DNA from: Chloroflexota bacterium
GTDB lineage: Bacteria > Chloroflexota > Anaerolineae > Aggregatilineales > Phototrophicaceae
NCBI GenBank assembly: GCA_026707225.1
Contig: JAPOXG010000001.1
Span: 127,201-191,200, forward strand
Length of the DNA stretch: 64,000 nt
Direction of reading: 5' to 3'
Under the pieces are notes generated by a model, which searched no databases, was not told the origin of the DNA, and worked only from the letters and a program-made list of their open reading frames with translations. This document shows, piece by piece, positions 1-7,008 of the stretch (position 1 is the first letter of the stretch; each line of letters opens with the position of its first letter). A program made the translations under genes and the position numbers.

Positions 1-570
1 CCAGACATTGTTGATGGAGGGGCTGCCCAGCGCGGCGCCAAAGGAAGCGCTGATTTCTCGTGTGGCGATGCCGTGATCAATCCAGAATTGGCGGATGCCC
101 GCGTCGGCATGTGAGAGCGTGAAGCCGTCATCAGCGAGATCGTGTGAAAAGAAGGTCGGATTAAAATCCAAGCCGTGATTGTTGCTTTTCGCCCAATCGA
201 CCCAGGAGGCGAAGTGCTCCGGCTTGAGTGCGTCGCGCGGCACTTTGGTTGGGCTATCGAGATAGGAGCCATGCAGCGCCAGTCGGTGGTCGCCGGGGAT
301 CAAGCTGTAGGCTTTGTCGAGATCGCTGCGCAGCTCGTCAATATTGCGCGCCTTGCCCGGGTAGTTGCCGGTCGCCATGATGCCGCCGCTGAGCCCACGC
401 TCGGGATCTTCGAAGCCGCCGACATCATCGCCCTGCCAGCAGTGCAGACTGATAGGCACAGTCTTGAGGACATCCATGGCGGCCTCCGCGTCGACGCCAA
501 AAGCGGCATAACGCTCGCGGGCGACATTGTAAGCCGTCAGTATCTGTTTATCAGAGGGTTGGAAATTCAT
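1..570 (-). CDS. rhaA: L-rhamnose isomerase, 5' part (cut by window start)
   Basis: This gene starts at an ATG at 568-570 and runs off the left edge; 190 codons are present of about 420 usual for the family. RhaA interconverts L-rhamnose and L-rhamnulose in the cytoplasm. The N-terminal half matches the E. coli protein very closely from memory: [37 protein letters not shown] and [17 protein letters not shown] are all family hallmarks. It is the most downstream visible gene of the minus-strand sugar locus. The bases just before the start codon are an (AAAG)4 tract on the coding strand, which takes the place of a normal ribosome-binding site. The active-site metal ligands of the C-terminal half are outside the window. 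Confidence 0.95.
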   Translation of the reverse strand, partial: MNFQPSDKQILTAYNVARERYAAFGVDAEAAMDVLKTVPISLHCWQGDDVGGFEDPERGLSGGIMATGNYPGKARNIDELRSDLDKAYSLIPGDHRLALHGSYLDSPTKVPRDALKPEHFASWVDWAKSNNHGLDFNPTFFSHDLADDGFTLSHADAGIRQFWIDHGIATREISASFGAALGSPSINNVW

Positions 571-571
571 T

Positions 572-587
572 CTTTCTTTCTTTCTTT
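572..587 (-). repeat. Tetranucleotide tract (CTTT)4 in the rhaA ribosome-binding region
   Basis: Four perfect copies of CTTT lie directly upstream of the rhaA start, reading as (AAAG)4 on the coding strand. The tract covers the place where the Shine-Dalgarno sequence should be. Copy-number change would alter the purine tract and its distance from the ATG. Confidence 0.8.
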
Positions 588-591
588 ACTG

Positions 592-657
592 TGGGCGAGT
601 CACCGCCTCGCCCCTACAACAGATTGTGCGTTGGGCGAGTCACCGCGTCGCCCCTAC
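592..657. repeat. Two copies of the GTAGGGGCGA palindromic repeat
   Basis: Two nearly identical 26-bp units, at 592-617 and 632-657, differ at one central position and are spaced 40 bp apart. Each can fold as GGGCGAG...CTCGCCC (or GGGCGA...TCGCCC). The same family recurs at many gene ends in this window. There are only two units here, so this is not a CRISPR array. Confidence 0.85.
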
Positions 658-679
658 ATTGTAGACGGCAAAGGCAGAA

Positions 680-1483
680 TCAGCGGGCGCCGGCCGCTTG
701 CAGGCAGGCTTGCATATGACCGCGGGATTCGGCGCCGATGACGATGCATTGCTCGAGGGTGTGGCCTAGCCGCTTGGCGCCGATCACTTCGAGATTCAGC
801 GGACCGGTGTAACCGTGCTCGTGCAGCACACGGATATAGCCGACCAGGTCAATATCGCCGCGGCCGTTGGCTTGGTCTTCGGGCACGCCCGGTCCCTGCT
901 GGCTTCCCTTGCAATCGCGGATGTGCACGTGTTTGATGCGGTGGATGACCGCTTCAATCGCATCGACCGGATTCTCGCCGGCGCGGTGAATATGCGAAGG
1001 ATCCATGTCGAAGCCGAAGTTGGGCGAAGTGATGTCGTTCAAGATTTTCAGGCTGGTCGGCGTATTGTAGACATAATTGTTGACATGCGCCTTGACGCAA
1101 AGCATGACGCCGTAATGCTCGGCTCGCTGAACCAGCGCGCCCAACTCGTCCAGCACCTGTGGATAGGTAGACTCGTCGTCCGATTTGCCGCCGGGGCCAA
1201 CGTTGATGATCGGAATGCCGGTCTCGACCGCCGCCTGCATTGCGCGCTCCATCAAGTCGGGATCGCGCGAGGATTGCTCCATCGCCAGCAGCTCAAGGTC
1301 GTATTCCTTGGACAGGCGCACGACCTCAGGCGCGCATTCCTGCCAGCGCGACAGGACGAGGTGCTGGCTCATCTCGTCAATGGCGGATATTTCGATGCCA
1401 TCGTAGCCGGCCATCTTCAAGTACTTGAAGGCGGTCTCCATGTCCCAACTGCCGAATAGAAGTGAGTTTGCTCCGAGTTTCAT
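680..1483 (-). CDS. Sugar phosphate isomerase/epimerase, xylose-isomerase-like TIM barrel
   Basis: A 267-residue single-domain protein of the AP_endonuc_2 / xylose isomerase-like barrel family, probably a metal-dependent sugar or inosose isomerase/epimerase. It begins MKLGANSLLF and has the family's strand-end motifs: YDGIEIS near residue 30, FDMDPSHIHRAG around 155-170, HVHIRDCKG near 190 and LNLEV near 235, which provide the usual Glu/Asp/His metal ligands. It lies about 110 bp upstream of rhaA on the same strand, separated by two palindromic repeats, and downstream of two oxidoreductase genes. This suits a role in catabolism of a deoxy or sulfated sugar. The substrate cannot be told from sequence. 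Confidence 0.85.
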   Translation of the reverse strand: MKLGANSLLFGSWDMETAFKYLKMAGYDGIEISAIDEMSQHLVLSRWQECAPEVVRLSKEYDLELLAMEQSSRDPDLMERAMQAAVETGIPIINVGPGGKSDDESTYPQVLDELGALVQRAEHYGVMLCVKAHVNNYVYNTPTSLKILNDITSPNFGFDMDPSHIHRAGENPVDAIEAVIHRIKHVHIRDCKGSQQGPGVPEDQANGRGDIDLVGYIRVLHEHGYTGPLNLEVIGAKRLGHTLEQCIVIGAESRGHMQACLQAAGAR

Positions 1484-1531
1484 ATTCTTGCCTCGTTTCC
1501 GTTTATTCCAATCTGGTTGCGTGCATTCTGT

Positions 1532-2356
1532 CTATTGCCGTGTGAGAATCAGTATAAGATTGTAGGCGAACCACGTATCCTCTAAGCGAAATTGCTGTGG
1601 AAGTGGATATTGCCCATCTTGCACGAGAGAAATTCCAAAAGAGTCCCGATTGAAAAGTGCTATTCTGGTGTACGGTATTCGAAAACGTCGTATTCGACCG
1701 ACAAAATAGATGTGCTCAGTTGAGAATCCCATTGCGCCCATGTCAATCTCTTTGAAAGTCTCATTGTATTTCAAACGGTATGAGTCCGTGCCGAGGCCCC
1801 TTCTCACGATCTTGTCATGCGATTCTAACAGTTGGGAATCTATTTGCTCGTAGTATGCAACGCGCGTAAAGACGCAAATTAGCTTTTCAGAATGAACAAG
1901 GTTGAAGTTTACGCCGCTCGCGTTGGCCACACTTGATGGATATCGTCCTGCACCGACGTTTCGAAGAAAGGGCAAATGCTGAAAGTTGCTGTAGGCTTCA
2001 CTTTTGCGTAATTTCTTTTTTGGTAGGGTAGTGAGATCTAAGAGATCTCTTAGGTTTTTTTCTACCGGTTTGCTGGGTACACCTTGGCTCAACATTGTGC
2101 TGGCCGAAGATTCCCAGCCTTTGAATACGTGCTTGCCAACATCCTTGTCCTTAATATAGCTAGAGCGGGCAATCGCCTTAATCTCGCTCTTGAGTTTCTG
2201 CAGGTCGCCACCAAACTCAGCAAAATTACGCATCTTTTCAACAATCTTTTTGACACCAGTCTTGTGCGTCCTTTTACATTTGCCGTGTGCTCCTTCAAGG
2301 CGATCAAGCACATAATAGATTGGTCTTCTACAATAGTTGCATTTTCCCAGTATCAT
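1532..2356 (-). CDS. Orphan protein with N-terminal zinc-ribbon-like cysteines and C-terminal PH-like segment
   Basis: A 274-residue protein that I do not recognise as a named family. Cys6, Cys9 and Cys27 (CNYC then GKCKR) look like a small zinc-binding knuckle. Residues about 30-100 are Lys-rich and helical. The last third (GLGTDSYRLKY through GRIRRFRIPYTRIALF) resembles the bacterial PH-like domains that follow a 'T..rl.f.g' pattern. No signal peptide is seen. The start is an ATG with AGGA a suitable distance upstream. The region is clearly richer in A+T than its neighbours and uses codons rare elsewhere here (AGA, TTA), so recent acquisition is likely. It interrupts an otherwise coherent sugar-catabolic gene run. 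The function is unknown. Confidence 0.7.
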   Translation of the reverse strand: MILGKCNYCRRPIYYVLDRLEGAHGKCKRTHKTGVKKIVEKMRNFAEFGGDLQKLKSEIKAIARSSYIKDKDVGKHVFKGWESSASTMLSQGVPSKPVEKNLRDLLDLTTLPKKKLRKSEAYSNFQHLPFLRNVGAGRYPSSVANASGVNFNLVHSEKLICVFTRVAYYEQIDSQLLESHDKIVRRGLGTDSYRLKYNETFKEIDMGAMGFSTEHIYFVGRIRRFRIPYTRIALFNRDSFGISLVQDGQYPLPQQFRLEDTWFAYNLILILTRQ

Positions 2357-2391
2357 TCACACATCCTGCTCAGAATTACTTTACTGAATGC

Positions 2392-2416
2392 AGGCGACTC
2401 ACAGAGCCGCCCCTAC
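2392..2416. repeat. GTAGGGGCGA palindromic repeat overlapping a gene end
   Basis: A copy of the dispersed palindrome lies across the 3' end of the oxidoreductase gene at 2399. On the minus strand it reads GTAGGGGCGGCTCTGTGAGT, and the TGA inside it is the stop codon, so the final residues VGAAL come from the repeat. Confidence 0.75.
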
Positions 2417-3427
2417 GGTTTTCGCGCGAATCGAATCAACATAAACCACCGACTCCGTCTCCAGCGATTCGATGGCGGCCGCCAGCACCTTCTGCGCCGC
2501 CAAGCCATCAGCGCCGCTGCCATCGATATCTTCGGGCGCGACGCCATCCGACACTTGCCGCAAGAAGCAATGGATGCGCTCGCGGAAGGTGTTCTCGAAG
2601 TTGTGGAAGCCGCCAAATAGCGGATCGGTGTAGACTGTCTTTTCCATGTCGCCGGCGGGGTAGAGCGTCAATTCGCGCCACATGTCGTCGAGCACGAAAC
2701 GCCCGCCGGTTCCCGCCACTTCGCAGCGCTCCATCGGGTGGCCGCGCTCAATGTCGTAGCTGCCGGTCAGCGCGCCGACGACGCCGTTGCGGAAGCGGAA
2801 GTTAAATTGCGCCGTCGACCAGATTTGGCGCCCGGGCGCCTTGATCGCGAAGCAATGCACCGCTTCGATATCGCCGCAGAAATAGCGCATCACATCCACC
2901 GTATGCGGATGCAGCGACTTGATGTGATAGTGGGCCGAGGTCTCGGCCGGGTTCATGATCCACATCGCCATGTTGACGAAGAGCAGGTGGCCCAGGCGGC
3001 TTTGATCGACCCAGGACTTGGCCAGGCGGGCGGCCGGCGTGAAGCGGTGATTGAGATTGATGCCGTAGCACAAGCCCATGCCGCGGGCTTTCGCCACCAT
3101 TTCTTCGGCCGGGGCGATTTCGTTCGAGATCGGTTTCTCGCCCAGGACGTGGCAGCCAGCTTCCAGCGCTTGCATCGTCGGCAGGTAATGATCGCTACTG
3201 TTTTCGTAGCCGCCGGTTGCCACGCTGACGACATCGGGCGCCAGGTCGCGCAGCATGGCGTCAAGATCGTAGAAGGCGGGCACGCCGTGAAGCGCCGCCG
3301 CTTTGTCGGCTCGTTGGTGAATAAGGTCGCAAACGCCAACGAGCTGCGCCAGCTTGTCCCGCGCGTATAGATTCGCGTGTCGATTGCCGATTGGTCCCAG
3401 TCCGATGACGGCTACCCGCAAAGTCAT
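2399..3427 (-). CDS. Gfo/Idh/MocA-family NAD(P)-dependent oxidoreductase (B)
   Basis: A 342-residue oxidoreductase that likely oxidises or epimerises a sugar or inositol derivative with NAD(P). The N-terminal Rossmann motif VIGLGPIGNRH lies near residue 7 and the family motif GEKPISN near 105. The start chosen is the ATG at 3425-3427, where the glycine-rich strand begins; an in-frame extension of 59 codons upstream would lie inside the sulfotransferase gene and has no family resemblance. Start and upstream stop overlap as ATGA, which indicates translational coupling. The protein is a paralogue of the gene at 4239 (same GEKPISN and NLNHRFTPAA stretches). Its stop codon is inside a dispersed palindromic repeat. 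Confidence 0.9.
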   Translation of the reverse strand: MTLRVAVIGLGPIGNRHANLYARDKLAQLVGVCDLIHQRADKAAALHGVPAFYDLDAMLRDLAPDVVSVATGGYENSSDHYLPTMQALEAGCHVLGEKPISNEIAPAEEMVAKARGMGLCYGINLNHRFTPAARLAKSWVDQSRLGHLLFVNMAMWIMNPAETSAHYHIKSLHPHTVDVMRYFCGDIEAVHCFAIKAPGRQIWSTAQFNFRFRNGVVGALTGSYDIERGHPMERCEVAGTGGRFVLDDMWRELTLYPAGDMEKTVYTDPLFGGFHNFENTFRERIHCFLRQVSDGVAPEDIDGSGADGLAAQKVLAAAIESLETESVVYVDSIRAKTVGAAL

Positions 3428-4242
3428 GGTTGAACTCCAAATTGCGGGCGACTCACCGGGTCGCCAGTTTGCGTAGACACGGACCTTTGACACTGAACGC
3501 CAGTCGCCGCTACAGATGTCATCGGCTGCGGAATCTCGTAATGGTATTCGCGCATGGCCGGCTCGAAGAAATCGAAATAATTGACGCCCGCGTCGCGCTG
3601 CCAACGGTTGATCGTATCTTGGCGCATGACGACGCGCGCCAGTGGAATGCCGAGAAAATCTTCGAGCCGTTCCAGGGTATGGTCCTGATTGGTTACGAAG
3701 TCTTCGAAGCGCACTTCAATCCAGAGTTTGGGCTTGGGCGTCGATTTGACCAAGTCATATTGGTATTTCCAGGAGATGGCGCGGCGCAGGCGCTCGTCAT
3801 CAGTTTCCGGGTACTGAATGCCAAAGTCGCGCATGTCGTCGGTTTTGTGCGAGCCGATGATGCAATCGCGCGGATTGCGAATCCAGAAGATATAGTGCAT
3901 GTCAGGGTATAGTCGCAAGATCCAGGGGAAGACCAACGTCGTCTCCGGCACTTTCCAACCCTTCAGCGGTCGCGAGTGATTCAGCACCGATTCCAGGTAA
4001 CGATTGAGATGCCGCATGAAGGCTGGCGGAATCTCGCTCTCGTGGGCGCGGCTGAAATCCCAGCTCAGGTCGCCGTTCCATTTCACGTAGCGGGCGAATA
4101 CCCGGCAGGCGTCATACATGGCATGGGCCGGCACCAGATCGCCCGAGGGGTTAAGCGTTTGCCCCATGTAGACGCCGGACGCGTAGAGCGTTTGAGATAT
4201 GGTCCGCGTGCCGCTATGACCGCGGCCGATAACGGTGATCAC
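3424..4242 (-). CDS. Sulfotransferase family protein
   Basis: A 272-residue cytoplasmic sulfotransferase that would move a sulfuryl group from PAPS to an acceptor. The 5'-phosphosulfate loop GRGHSGTRT is at residues 6-14 and the 3'-phosphate-binding motif IRNPRDCIIGSH near residue 120. It starts at GTG, overlapping the stop of the preceding oxidoreductase by four bases, and ends in another ATGA overlap, so three genes are tightly coupled. The last 30 or so residues are encoded by a composite of the dispersed palindromic repeats (3444-3516) and show no domain character; the original protein may have been shorter. Presence beside a sulfatase-superfamily gene suggests handling of sulfated sugars, but the acceptor is unknown. 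Confidence 0.85.
   Translation of the reverse strand: MITVIGRGHSGTRTISQTLYASGVYMGQTLNPSGDLVPAHAMYDACRVFARYVKWNGDLSWDFSRAHESEIPPAFMRHLNRYLESVLNHSRPLKGWKVPETTLVFPWILRLYPDMHYIFWIRNPRDCIIGSHKTDDMRDFGIQYPETDDERLRRAISWKYQYDLVKSTPKPKLWIEVRFEDFVTNQDHTLERLEDFLGIPLARVVMRQDTINRWQRDAGVNYFDFFEPAMREYHYEIPQPMTSVAATGVQCQRSVSTQTGDPVSRPQFGVQP
3444..3516. repeat. Composite palindromic repeat forming the sulfotransferase C-terminus
   Basis: The first part carries GGGCGACTCACCGGGTCGCC and the second part carries CAGTCGCCGCTACAGA, both fragments of the dispersed palindrome, joined through TGCGTAGACAC. A similar joined form occurs at 48591-48620. Here the whole composite is translated as the tail of the sulfotransferase. 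Confidence 0.65.
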
Positions 4243-5255
4243 AGAGTGACCACCTGTCGAGTGTTCCAGGACTCGATCGCCGCTTCAATGATGCGCTGCA
4301 CGTGCAGTGCGTCAGCGCCGGACGCGTCGATCTTGTCGGGGGCGACGCCGGCCAGGTTTTGGTCGACCCAGTGATTGATGCGGCTCTGAAAAGTCTCGCC
4401 GAAGTGGCTCATGCCGCCATAGTTTTCGTGACGTTCCGTTGCGCCCTCAAAGCGGGGATAATAGATGAGTTCTTCGCAGGCGTCCCGCAGGGTGAAGCGA
4501 CCGTCCGAGCCGAAGACATCCAGCGTCTCAAGCCCATAGCTGCCGCCGCCCATGCTCGTATGGCCCCAGTTGCCGTCGTAGCTGCCCCGCAGGTGGCCGA
4601 TGATGCCGTTCTCGTAGAGCAGATTGACCTGCGCGTTGGACCAGATCTGGCGGTCTTTGCCCTTTTTGAAAATCGCGTGCGCTTCCGTCACATCTGATTG
4701 GGCGAAATAGCGCATGACATCAAGCGAGTGCGGGTGCAGCGCGCGCATGTGAAAATGGGGCGAGGTCTCATTGGGATTGTTGATCCACATTGTCATGTTG
4801 ATCATGTTGACTTCGCCGAGGCGGCCGCGCAGCATCCATTCTTTCGCCAGGGCGGCGGCGGGCGTGAAGCGATGGTTGAGGTTGATGCCGTAGCGCAGAT
4901 TGTTCTCGCGGGCGAGCGCGACCATCTCTTCCGCTTCGGGGACGCGGTTGGAGATCGGCTTTTCACCGAGCACGGGATAGCCCGCGGCCAGCAGCTGCAT
5001 GGTCGGCGCGTAATGGTCGCCGCCGTTTTCGGCGCCGGCGGTGGTGACGCTGGCCGCGTCAAACTCGACCCCGCTTTCGAGCAGGGCGCCTACCGAGTAA
5101 AAGCCTTGACAGCCGAAGGTCTCAGCCGCTTTGTCCGAGCGTTCTTGAATGATGTCGCAGACGGCGACGACTTCGGCATCGGGGTGGTTGCTGTAGCAGC
5201 GGCCGTGATTGTTGCCGATACCGCCCATGCCGACAATGGCTACGCGTAAGGTCAT
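4239..5255 (-). CDS. Gfo/Idh/MocA-family NAD(P)-dependent oxidoreductase (A)
   Basis: A 338-residue oxidoreductase paralogous to the gene at 2399. It has the Rossmann motif VGMGGIGNNHG at about residues 8-18, GEKPISNR near 105 and NLNHRFTP near 130, then the C-terminal alpha/beta domain that forms the substrate pocket. It starts at an ATG after GGAGCC and ends in a GTGA overlap with the sulfotransferase. Two related dehydrogenases around one sulfotransferase suggests oxidation and epimerisation steps on the same intermediate; this is inference. The substrate is unknown. Confidence 0.9.
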   Translation of the reverse strand: MTLRVAIVGMGGIGNNHGRCYSNHPDAEVVAVCDIIQERSDKAAETFGCQGFYSVGALLESGVEFDAASVTTAGAENGGDHYAPTMQLLAAGYPVLGEKPISNRVPEAEEMVALARENNLRYGINLNHRFTPAAALAKEWMLRGRLGEVNMINMTMWINNPNETSPHFHMRALHPHSLDVMRYFAQSDVTEAHAIFKKGKDRQIWSNAQVNLLYENGIIGHLRGSYDGNWGHTSMGGGSYGLETLDVFGSDGRFTLRDACEELIYYPRFEGATERHENYGGMSHFGETFQSRINHWVDQNLAGVAPDKIDASGADALHVQRIIEAAIESWNTRQVVTL

Positions 5256-5278
5256 CTTGCTGGCTCCTTTTTGATTTG

Positions 5279-5345
5279 CGGGCGACCTGCTGGCTCGCCC
5301 CTACAGATTCTTCCTACACGGGCGACTCACATAGTCGCTCCTACC
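5279..5345. repeat. Two GTAGGGGCGA palindromic repeats
   Basis: Units at 5279-5305 and 5319-5345 lie in the gap between the sulfatase-like gene and oxidoreductase A. They are 40 bp apart, the same spacing as the pair at 592-657. Confidence 0.8.
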
Positions 5346-5359
5346 CGTATCGTCTGATG

Positions 5360-6805
5360 CTATTCTTCCTCGCGCGATTCCGCTTGCAGCCTGATGGCTT
5401 TTTCCAGGTCAGGGAGGGAGAGCGTATCGTATGCTTGCTGCGACGTCTTGAAGGCGCCGACGCCTTTGTGTCCGTGCCAGTCGCCCTGGGTGAGCATGGG
5501 ATTGGCCAAGCCGGTTTCGGCTTCGCGCTTGGCAATCCACGCCTCCATGCGCGCGCGCAGCGCATCCACTACATCAGGTCGCTCTTCCGCCAGATTGTGG
5601 TCTTCATTCGGGTCTTCGACCAGATTGAAAAGCTCAATCTCCGGCTTGAAATGGAAGTCCGGCTCGAGGGCGATCATCAGCTTCCAGCCCGGTGTGCGCC
5701 AGCCGTGCTTGCGCATCCAGGTGCATTCGGAAATGTAGAATTCGCTGTCGAACGATGTCACCTCGCCCTTCACCATCGACATCAAGCTTTGACCATCAAA
5801 TTGGTAGCCGTCAGACGCTGCTTGGTCCTCGAGTCCAGCCAGATCGAGTAGGGTGGGCAGCAAGTCCTTGTGCTGGTTGAAGCCGCTGAGGCGCGCGCCG
5901 GCGGGAATGCGGTCGGGATAGCGAATGATAAGAGGCACGTGCAGGACGTTATCAAAGATGCCGTGATGATCGAACCAAAGTTCATGATCATAGAGCGTCT
6001 CGCCATGATCGCCGTTGAGAGCGACGATTGTGTTGTCGGCGATGCCCATGCTGTCCAGCGCTTCAAAGATTGATTGGATGCAGGCGTCCATATAGGCGAT
6101 GGCGCCATCGTATTGGGCGATGACGTAGTCTTTGTCCGTAAGGCCGGGCGGCATCCAGGACTTATAGAATACGGCGAAAGGTTTGAAACTGAATACCGGG
6201 TCCATCGAGCGGTTGTTCGGGTCGCATTCGTCGCCGTGATAAAACATGCGCTCGTAGGGTTCCGGCGGCAAATAGGGCGCGTGCGGATCCATGTGGCGCA
6301 GCGTCACAAACCAGGGCGCCCCCTCGGCAGTAAGCCGTTCCAGTTCGGGTATCGTCACATCGTTTAGGTTCTGCGCTTTGGGACTGCGGCCATGCGCGTA
6401 GCTGCCCCAGCCAGCGAACTCGACATAGTTGTCATAACCGCGCGAGCTGGGATTGCCCTTGAAGCCGACCGACGTGGTGTTGTAGCCATAGCGCCGGAAG
6501 ATCTCGGCGGCGGTCGGCGCTTCGGGCCGCAGCGGACCCTTATGGCGCAGCGCCACCACTTGGGTGCCGAAGCAGTCCAGCCCGGTGAGCATGGAAGCGT
6601 AAGCGGGTGTGGTCGGGATATGGGGGCTGAAGGTGTTTTCGAAGAGGGTCCCCGCTTGGGCGAAGCGGTCGATGTGGGGCGTGGTTTGTCGGTCGTAGCC
6701 GTAACAGGACATGTGGTCAGCGCGGATGGAGTCAATAGCAATCAGCAAGATATTTGGCTTATCAGGCACGGGCTTGTCTCCTTTTATCGCGGGGAAGTCT
6801 ACCAT
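5360..6805 (-). CDS. Sulfatase-superfamily hydrolase lacking the formylglycine cysteine
   Basis: A 481-residue soluble protein of the alkaline phosphatase / sulfatase fold. The metal-site motifs are present: AIDSIRADHMSCYGY at about 23-37 and NGDHGETLYDHE near 265. At the position of the sulfatase CxPxR signature it has TTPAYASMLTG (Thr65 to Gly75), so neither the Cys/Ser that becomes formylglycine nor the following Arg is present. Thr65 could act as a direct nucleophile, as in phosphodiesterase and phosphonate-hydrolase relatives of the fold. No signal peptide is visible. It heads the minus-strand sugar operon. Typical annotation would be 'sulfatase', but sulfate-ester hydrolysis by the classical mechanism is unlikely. 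Confidence 0.88.
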   Translation of the reverse strand: MVDFPAIKGDKPVPDKPNILLIAIDSIRADHMSCYGYDRQTTPHIDRFAQAGTLFENTFSPHIPTTPAYASMLTGLDCFGTQVVALRHKGPLRPEAPTAAEIFRRYGYNTTSVGFKGNPSSRGYDNYVEFAGWGSYAHGRSPKAQNLNDVTIPELERLTAEGAPWFVTLRHMDPHAPYLPPEPYERMFYHGDECDPNNRSMDPVFSFKPFAVFYKSWMPPGLTDKDYVIAQYDGAIAYMDACIQSIFEALDSMGIADNTIVALNGDHGETLYDHELWFDHHGIFDNVLHVPLIIRYPDRIPAGARLSGFNQHKDLLPTLLDLAGLEDQAASDGYQFDGQSLMSMVKGEVTSFDSEFYISECTWMRKHGWRTPGWKLMIALEPDFHFKPEIELFNLVEDPNEDHNLAEERPDVVDALRARMEAWIAKREAETGLANPMLTQGDWHGHKGVGAFKTSQQAYDTLSLPDLEKAIRLQAESREEE

Positions 6806-6826
6806 AGGCGCTTACGCGGCGCTACA
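6805..6826. repeat. Degenerate palindromic repeat upstream of binding-protein leader 1
   Basis: The sequence TAGGCGCTTACGCGGCGCTACAGA is a diverged member of the dispersed family, followed by TTCGACTGCAAGCCA. A matching combination lies at 13257-13290, before binding-protein gene 3. Confidence 0.55.
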
Positions 6827-6892
6827 GATTCGACTGCAAGCCAATAAGGTAGCCATTCTCGCGCGATTTCGCAAGCATGGGAAACGGGTCTT

Positions 6893-6921
6893 TTGGCAAA
6901 GCCTCGATTGCGCGTTACACT
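6893..6921 (+). promoter_or_regulatory. Sigma-70-type promoter for binding-protein gene 1
   Basis: TTGGCA at 6893-6898 and TACACT at 6916-6921 are separated by 17 bp. The same boxes and spacing are kept in the duplicate at 9123, and a variant stands before gene 3. The expected transcript start near 6928 places the CTTGCCCA hairpin at the extreme 5' end of the mRNA. Confidence 0.65.
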
Positions 6922-6930
6922 ATGCTAGTG

Positions 6931-6971
6931 CTTGCCCAAACTGGGCAAGCGGGAGCGCGAATCGAGCGCTC
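6931..6971 (+). promoter_or_regulatory. Twin-hairpin 5' leader, copy 1
   Basis: Hairpin 1 is CTTGCCCA (6931-6938) pairing with TGGGCAAG (6942-6949). Hairpin 2 is GAGCGC (6953-6958) pairing with GCGCTC (6966-6971). The ribosome-binding site AAGGAG follows at 6995-7000. The arrangement is conserved before all three binding-protein genes. It could be an mRNA-stabilising 5' structure, a regulatory RNA or a protein-binding site. Confidence 0.6.
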
Positions 6972-7008
6972 TTGAAAACTGCGTTCCAATAAGTAAGGAG
7001 TTTTTGCA

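Noticed and set aside
571..590. Pyrimidine tract as a terminator
   Set aside because: It is on the upstream side of rhaA and has no stem before it in either direction; it is better described as a short tandem repeat.
592..657. Possible CRISPR-like array (two repeats at 40-bp spacing)
   Set aside because: Only two units, the 'spacer' is 14 bases, no cas gene, and the same unit is scattered singly through the window.
175..741. Plus-strand open frame of 188 codons over the start of rhaA
   Set aside because: It runs antisense to rhaA and through the palindromic repeats; rhaA matches its family almost residue by residue.
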